Assembly: GCF_037893015.1 (NCBI RefSeq)
Contig: NC_133663.1
Location: 136,886,100 to 136,950,099 of the forward strand
Direction of reading: 5' to 3'
DNA from: Macrotis lagotis
Lineage: Eukaryota > Chordata > Mammalia > Peramelemorphia > Peramelidae
Length of the DNA stretch: 64,000 nucleotides
A model generated the notes under the pieces. The model did no database searches. It saw nothing but the letters and a program-made list of their open reading frames with translations, and was not told the origin of the DNA. Made by a program: the position numbers and the translations under genes. Every line of letters starts with the position of its first letter. Positions within the stretch are counted from its first letter, which is position 1. Positions 57,721 through 64,000 of the stretch are shown in pieces.

Positions 57721-60046
57721 AAAACAGGAGGTGTTGCTTCTCACTAATGGAGATCATCCAATTTCCCAGTCTGTATAGAGTTTCCTAGTTGGCTTGCCTT
57801 AGATGTAGCCACTGGCTACTTGGGTTTGCTTCTGTCTATGAGGAATCATTATTCAGACTCATGAAAGCATGGGTTGAAACAAAATAAAAATTTATTTAAA
57901 AAGGTTATAAGGCATAGGAATGGCTATGGAGGGAATGAAATACATTCCTTGAGTAGATTGTCCAAGACTGGGAGTGCTCTAGGTATAGAGATAATCTTTT
58001 CTGTACCGGATTGACATCATGTCACTCTAACGCCCTCATTATAATATTCTTTAAGTTAGCTGATTTGATTGCTACTCTCCTTCTAAAAGAAAATATAAGC
58101 CCACCACCATGATTCTCATTGGTCTAATAGAGAAAGTTAATGACCATTTCTTTGGTGAATTAATATATTGGTCTTATTAATAAAATGATTAAATTACACA
58201 GAAATAATATTTATTTAAACTTTTTTAATCACCACAGTTTAATTGCTGGTACCTTTCTTCTAAACACTATTTTGTTTATGATCATTTCCATTAATTTTTG
58301 TTTATTCTCATTATAATTACCTGTATGATTGTTTATTACATGGAGATACAAACTTATTGCCCAAATGGAATTATTTCAAACATTTTATTTTCCCAAATTA
58401 GCATAGTTGTTGATTGATTGAAATAGAGGGAATTGCCATGAGGTATCAGCAGAAGAGTATTCCTTAATGATAGTTATAGCACTAGTGTACTGGAGGACAC
58501 TGCAGTTCTGAGAGATGCTAGGTAAAAATATTTTTAATTGCTTTTTATCAGAGGTACACCTACACATAATCCAAAACAATGATAATGGAATCTTAAGGAT
58601 GGTTTTTAAACAAATGAACACCATTTTTTATTTGCTTTTAAGATATTCCTGCCAATACTTAAAATATTCTTAGCATATATTTCTAGAAATAAAAAGAGAA
58701 GTGAGATACAAAATGGTACTATTGACAGAGTGCATTTGTGTAGTTGATTTTATACTTACAACTCCCATCAGTACATTTTGGCATTTCATTAATTAATGTC
58801 TTAAAATAGCTTGCAATCTTTAAATGAAAGATGTTCTGCCAAAGCAAATGAAAGATGCTGTATTTTATTGTTGTCATTAATGGATCTAAGTCATTAGAGA
58901 ATGATGTTTAAAAATTCTACTATATATGTTTTTTCCCATGTTCAATATAAATAGTTGCAGGAATAAAATGATGGTATTTCAAATATGTGTTCATGTGCAT
59001 ACTTTGCTTATAACTTTTAAAAGAACTTGAATTGGGCCATAGCAGGGATAGGTTGGGCAGAAACATGGTTGTCTTAATTTTGATATTTGGTGGGAGATCC
59101 TTAGACTTGCTACCCTACCCACCAAATATGCTATTGCATCATCCATGATTTTGCATGAAAATTAAATTGGCTAATAAATATTATACCAATGAAGCCCAAA
59201 ACACAAACTGCCAAACAATGATCTTTATTTATTTAACCCTAAATAATCTAGTGAATATTTTCAACTAAGTCATCAGCTAAGGGCATATGATTCATATCAG
59301 TGAAATAGTTGCTCACACAGGAAAAAATATATCTTTGATGCATTTAAATACATTTTATTTTATTTTTTGAATTTCAATAATTTTCATGTTAAAACTCAAT
59401 CAAACTGGATTATTTCAAGAACACTCATAGTTTAAAGTGTAAGGAGGACAAGAAAAAGATAAAACTAATTGTATTTGACAGCACTTTCTAGAGTGATATA
59501 TATCTTTCTCATCAATAATGGTGGAACCATCATATTTTTATTCTACCTTTCATTTCTAGTTTGATAAATGAAAACAAATGAAATGGCAATTAGGGGGATG
59601 AAATGAGAAAAAGTAATTGCAACTGACTATGAATGCACAGAAGAAATCCATGGTGAAGAGAACACAAAGTTTAGAGGAATCCATGTTCAAGCTACTGCAA
59701 AGAGTGTGACATTAAAATAATAGAAACAACCATGGATTACATTATTATCCTCAAAAGGCAATCAAAAAAGAAATTTAGTGATTCATTTGCCTATTATCTC
59801 AATGGTAAAGATTTTTAACTTTTTTCTGTATCTAATTATAAGAACATTGATAACAATTGGAATTTATTTAATTGTTTCATTCATATCCAAATCTCTTGAT
59901 CACATTGGAAATTTTTTTTGGTGAAGATCCTGGAGTGGTTTGTTGTTTCCTTCTGCAGCTCCTTGCAGTCATCTTTATCACTGGTAAATCTAGGGTATTT
60001 GAAAAACATTACAACTGGAAATAGCCATATTCAAGTTTGGTTACTA
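57721..60046. other. unique AT-rich sequence, no gene seen
   Basis: No repeat family or coding signal that I can support; short frames such as 58385-58624 have no recognisable domain. Confidence 0.5.
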
Positions 60047-60060
60047 ATGGTTACTATTAT

Positions 60061-60214
60061 GGTTTTTTTTAGGTTTTTGGGAGGCAAATGGGGTTAAGTG
60101 GCTCGCCCCAGACCATACAGCTAGGTAATTATTAAGTGTCTGAGGCTAGATTTGAACTCAGGTACTCCTGACTCCAGGGCTGGTGCTCTATCCACTGCCC
60201 GACTTAGCCATCGC
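60061..60214 (-). mobile_element. MAR1/WSINE1-type SINE, antisense
   Basis: TTTAGGTTTTTGG, GGGGTTAAGTGGCTCGCCC, TTTGAACTCAGGTACTCC, GGTGCTCTATCCACTGCCC. Flanked by TGGTTACTATTATGG and TGGTACTATTATG, a target duplication. Confidence 0.9.
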
Positions 60215-60497
60215 TGGTACTATTATGTTGAACTCATTTTCATAACTTTAGATTTTCTTCTCTAATCACCATTTACACAAATAACCCACTTAATATTTGC
60301 AGTTTTAGATCTTTTATATAAACATTTACCTTGCAATATGGCAAAATAAATTTTTATAATACTGTAGATGCTCATATTAAATATAAATATATATACATTC
60401 ATAAATAGATGCACTATACGAATAATTTATATGCATTTATCTGTTTTCATTTTTATATATTTAGGAATGCATATATGTGACATATTATATTATATAT

Positions 60498-60499
<2 letters not shown>

Positions 60500-60537
<38 letters not shown>
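60500..60537. repeat. (AT)n microsatellite
   Basis: About 19 AT units in an AT-rich region. Confidence 0.95.
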
Positions 60538-60540
<3 letters not shown>

Positions 60541-60632
60541 AAAACTTTATTTTATCCCCAATGATGGCTATGCTTTTCAACATTTAACATGTGTTTTACT
60601 TTGTAAAAGGTTTTATCCTATATCAACTGACA

Positions 60633-60704
60633 TAAATAGAAGAAAATGTAAAATACCTCATCAGCAAAACCACTTACCTCAGGAATAGATCAAGAAAGGA
60701 CAAC
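60633..60704 (+). mobile_element. small L1 ORF1 fragment, sense
   Basis: AATAGAAGAAAATGTAAAAT and ACTTACCTCAGGAATAGATC match the ORF1 start of the RRM region at 46378-46435. Only about 70 bp, with a SINE directly after it. Confidence 0.75.
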
Positions 60705-60705
60705 C

Positions 60706-60858
60706 CAGGGAGGCTAGTTGGCACAGTGGACAGAGCACCAGCCCTGGAGTCAGGAGTAACTGAGTTCAAATCTAGCCTCAGAGACTTAATAATTAACTAG
60801 CTGTGTGGCTTTGGGCAGGGAATGGGGTTAGGTCTTGGAAAAAACCTAAAAAAAAAAG
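60706..60858 (+). mobile_element. MAR1/WSINE1-type SINE, sense
   Basis: Head GGCTAGTTGGCACAGTGGAC, B box GAGTTCAAATC, a core shortened near GGGCAGGGAATGGGG, then AAAAACCTAAAAAAAAAA. Confidence 0.85.
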
Positions 60859-60916
60859 AATCTAACATTCCTATTTACAGAAATTATACTTGTCAAGCAC
60901 AGATATATTAGATTTC

Positions 60917-61063
60917 TTTTTTTTAGGTTTTTGCCAAATGGGGTTAAGTGGCTTGCCCAAGGCCACACAGCTAGGTAATTACTAAGTGTCTGAGACCAGA
61001 TTTGAACTTAGGTACTCCTGACTCCAGGGCCGGTGCTTTATCCAATATGCCACCTAGCCACCC
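60917..61063 (-). mobile_element. MAR1/WSINE1-type SINE, antisense, perfect 16-bp target duplication
   Basis: TTTAGGTTTTTGCC, GGCTTGCCCAAGGCCACAC, TTTGAACTTAGGTACTCC, ATGCCACCTAGCCACCC. Flanked on both sides by AGATATATTAGATTTC (60901-60916 and 61064-61079) with no mismatch, so it is among the youngest insertions here. Confidence 0.95.
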
Positions 61064-61242
61064 AGATATATTAGATTTCAAAGAAAGAAAAACTTTTAAA
61101 AGCATTGTATATTGAGGAATGTGGGGGAAAAATAAGAAATTTATTCAAAGGTTATGATTCAATTATATAGATATCAGTGAGTATATCTTAGGAACGGAAT
61201 ACATGAAGGATGATGTAAACACAGAATTCAACATAAACAAAA

Positions 61243-61430
61243 GAGAAGCAATTAGGTAGCACAGTGAATAGAGTACTAGATTTGAAGAACTCAGAAAAGT
61301 CCTGAGTTGTATCCTACATCAGACACATACTACCTTGTATGACAACAGGCAAATCACTTAAATCTTATTTGCCTCTGATTCTTCCCCTATACAACAGGAA
61401 CAATAATAGCAGCTACTTCCTAAACACTGC
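61243..61430 (+). mobile_element. MIR/MON1-like CORE-SINE, sense
   Basis: TTAGGTAGCACAGTGAATAG head, ATCAGACACATACTACC and CAAATCACTTAAATC core, then TTGCCTCTGATTC...CAGGAACAATAATAGCAG, the classic MIR 3' wording. Diverged, so old. Confidence 0.8.
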
Positions 61431-61449
61431 ATCAACATTTTTAAAAAAT

Positions 61450-62035
61450 ATTTTATTTATTTGTTTTTTCAAAACACATACAATGGTAGTTTTTACCAGT
61501 CATTTTTACAAGGTTTTGAGTTTTGCAATTTCTCATCTTCCCTCCCTCCCCTTCCCATCCCCCTAACACAAAGCAATAAATATAAGCTCTATATTTATAA
61601 TCATACTTAACATAAGTTGACATTGAACATGTTGTGAGAAAAGAATCAGATCCAGATGGATGAATGAAAATATTACAAAGAAAATAAAGAGGTGATAAGA
61701 ATAATGATAATAATAAAGACAATAATAATAAAGACGTAATATATGACAAAATCTTCAAAAATTGTAGATGATAAACTTTGGTCTTCAAACTCCACCATTG
61801 CTTCTCTGGATATGGATGGTATTTTCCACCATAATCATTAAAATTGTCTTTGATTATTGTACTGTTGAAATTAATAAGTCCATCATGGTTGATCATGATT
61901 ATATATTGTTATTAATTATAGAATGTTCTTTTACTTCTGATCATTTCACTCAGCTTCAATTCATGCAAGTCTTTTCAGGATTTTCTGAAATCCCATCCCT
62001 CATGATTTCTTATAACACAATACTGTTCCATCACA

Positions 62036-62084
<49 letters not shown>

Positions 62085-62270
62085 ATACACATGCATATAC
62101 CACAATTTGTGTAGTCATTCCCCAATTGATGGATAACTTCTCAATTTCAAACTCTTTATTACTACAAAAAAGTTGCTATGAATAATTTTGTATATGTAGG
62201 ATTTTTCCCATTTTTCATGGTGTCCAAGATGCAGATCCAGTAGTGGTTTTGTTGGATCAAAGGTCTGCAT
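61450..62270 (-). mobile_element. L1 3' end, antisense
   Basis: T-rich start at 61441-61470 (poly(A) side), CAATGGTAGTTTTTACCAG, pyrimidine-rich block, then TCACTCAGCTTCAATTC, ATTCCCCAATTGATGG and a final ORF2 C-terminal bit around GTTGGATCAAAGGTCTGC. 5' truncated. A (CA)n tract at 62031-62080 interrupts it. Confidence 0.85.
62031..62080. repeat. (CA)n tract in L1 3' UTR
   Basis: Lies between ACTGTTCCAT and ATGCATATACCACAATTTG, the same L1 station as the TA tract at 27807. Confidence 0.95.
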
Positions 62271-63700
62271 TAGAAATTTGCAAAGCCACAACAAGCCTAA
62301 AAATGCCTTATAAATGATATGATTATTATTATTGGAGAGCCTGTAATGATCATTAGGCAGACACTTTAAAAGCTAATAGTAATCTGTTAGTGAGGCTAAG
62401 TGATTTTGAATAATGGAGCACCACAATAATAAAACAAATAAAATTACATATGAATCAAAGTCTAGTGGACATAATGGGAACATGGAAGCTACAAAATATT
62501 GCAATAAATTTTTAATTTAACTACTCTATCCTAATTAAACCTAAGGTATAGTTTACATATATTCACTAAGCCCAAAATTATTCAGCTATACTTGGTGAAA
62601 AACTCACACATGCACAGGAAATAAAATATTTTGGCATATTAGGCCAAATTCCATAGCAGATGTATTTTTGAATATGTAAATAAATGCACATAATGTGAAG
62701 GGAGTAAATATTATCAACTTTCGTCATGGATAGCTTCATTCATAAAATCCCAGTCCTTGAAATATGTAAATATACAATAAATGATGACTACTACTTTGCA
62801 GATATGTAGCAATGATAAATAATGTTGCACCTAGCAAATTTGTTAATCCTTTCATATGAATAGTTTTATTGAAAATGAATGAATCAATAACAATAATTTA
62901 TTCACTAACTATTGAATAGGTACCTCCTCTAAAATAATTTTCTGAGATGATGGAACACGTACCGAATGCAATACTCTACACTTCATTCTGAGAAATATAT
63001 ATATATCTAAAATGATATCTAATCTATCTATCCATCCATTTATCTCTTTATGCACATCTAAACACATATATGTGATTCAAAAAAGCTAATTCCCTACCAT
63101 TATTTGTTTTTATCAAATGTTAAAAACTAAATCTAGACTCCTATTTTTTCTGATTATAATAATTTTATAATTCAGTGCTTTGCTTCTGAAGTTGTTTTCT
63201 GTTATACTGTGATACTTTTATACTGACAAAATTAAATAGATGTAACATTTTTACACACATGTCAGTTTTTTTTACAAATTAGTAATCATTTGTTAAAAAG
63301 TCTATCTCCTGATTCTAAGTCATAAGGTAGTATTTGTGTTTAGTAACTGTTTTATATAATTATAATCAATAGATAGATTAAAATTATAGTGTTGAGGACA
63401 TTATTTTTCTCTAGATTGAGGAAATATCTTAATTTTTATTAATGTTTGTGTTATGATGTTGCCTATTAGAATTTTTATTATAACAGTACTCCTTAGTTAA
63501 ATATTTAAATCATTTCATATTTTGCAATCTAAGTATAATCACGACAATATTCAAGGATCTTTCTTACTCATTTACTCAAAAATCTATGCGTGCATATATA
63601 AACATTCAAAGCAATGTCCTAACTCTTTAGGAGTTGACATAAAAATTAGACCAGAATACTTTGGAATAAAGAAAGCTGCAAGTTATAATAAACTGTCTCT
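62271..63700. other. unique AT-rich sequence, no gene seen
   Basis: No repeat or coding signal supportable. A short ATATATATAT tract lies near 62995. Confidence 0.5.
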
Positions 63701-63851
63701 GTTTTTTAGGTTTTTGCAAGGCAAATGGGGTTAAGTTACTTGCCCAAGGCCACACAGCTAGGTAATTATTAAGTGTCTGAGACCAGATTTGAACCCAGGT
63801 TCTCCTGACTCCAGGGCCGGTGCTTTATCTACTATGCCACCTAGCCGCCCC
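63701..63851 (-). mobile_element. MAR1/WSINE1-type SINE, antisense
   Basis: TTTTTTAGGTTTTTGCAAGG, GGGGTTAAGTTACTTGCCC, TTTGAACCCAGGTTCTCC, ATGCCACCTAGCCGCCCCC. Possible short target duplication AAACTGTCTC / TAATTGTCTC. Confidence 0.9.
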
Positions 63852-64000
63852 CTTTTTTTTTAATTGTCTCCTTTCAATAGAGGACCATTAGATACATTGG
63901 GAATCTGTCTTGACATTTGAAAACTATAATAAATAACACAAATAATTCTCTTATTTTCTTTATAGCAAAAGAAAAAATATGGTTATCGGCAACTTATTTG

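Noticed and set aside
1-64000. CRISPR array, prophage, operon or other microbial system
   Set aside because: No spaced short repeats of array type, no dense coding, and the repeat content is mammalian.

Overview
This window looks like a gene-poor, AT-rich stretch of a marsupial nuclear genome. The evidence is the repeat set: L1 LINEs in both orientations, ORF2-less half-L1 (HAL1-like) elements, tRNA-headed CORE-SINEs of the MAR1/WSINE1 type with A-rich tails, older MIR/MON1-like SINEs, and many TA, CA and GA microsatellites. By eye, roughly three quarters of the 64 kb is L1-derived. No intact host gene, RNA gene, CRISPR array or bacterial feature is visible. An opossum-like or other marsupial source is an inference from repeat families recalled from memory; the species cannot be fixed from the sequence alone.

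Two host-gene retrocopies can be named. A GABARAPL2 (GATE-16, ATG8 family) processed pseudogene lies at about 10.85-11.88 kb on the + strand. It keeps a CpG-rich 5' leader, a 3' UTR with AATAAA, an A-rich tail and target-site duplications, and it sits inside an antisense L1. A 5'-truncated, badly decayed PRCC processed pseudogene lies at about 55.08-56.82 kb on the - strand.

Layout. 0-7.4 kb: broken L1 pieces facing both ways, joined partly by a 78-bp perfect TA-rich palindrome. 7.4-15.8 kb: unique sequence with old L1 and SINE remnants and the GABARAPL2 retrocopy. 15.8-20.1 kb: minus-strand L1 3' sequence, then a HAL1-like ORF1, then an LTR-like fossil. 20.1-26.1 kb: a plus-strand L1 with its 5' terminus but no 3' end. 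26.1-35.1 kb: an old minus-strand L1 split by a near-full-length minus-strand L1 (27.3-33.1 kb) that has target-site duplications, and by a short L1 3' end carrying a SINE. 35.1-36.8 kb: an internally deleted minus-strand L1. 36.8-45.1 kb: a long minus-strand L1 containing a twin-primed HAL1-like insertion (38.3-40.7 kb) and a SINE. 45.2-52.5 kb: a plus-strand L1 holding a possible solo LTR, an unidentified poly(A)-tailed insert, a SINE and a younger truncated L1. 53.5-54.9 kb: HAL1-like ORF1 antisense. 55.1-57.7 kb: the PRCC retrocopy and a GC-richer block of unknown origin. 57.7-64 kb: mostly unique sequence with several SINEs and one L1 3' end.

Nothing here works as an operon or pathway. 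What can be read is a history of nested retrotransposition, all consistent with L1 machinery copying itself, HAL1, SINEs and host mRNAs. I did not find a new biological system. The most informative signals are the nested insertions with readable target duplications, the twin-priming inversion, the palindrome, the two retrocopies and two unidentified inserts.
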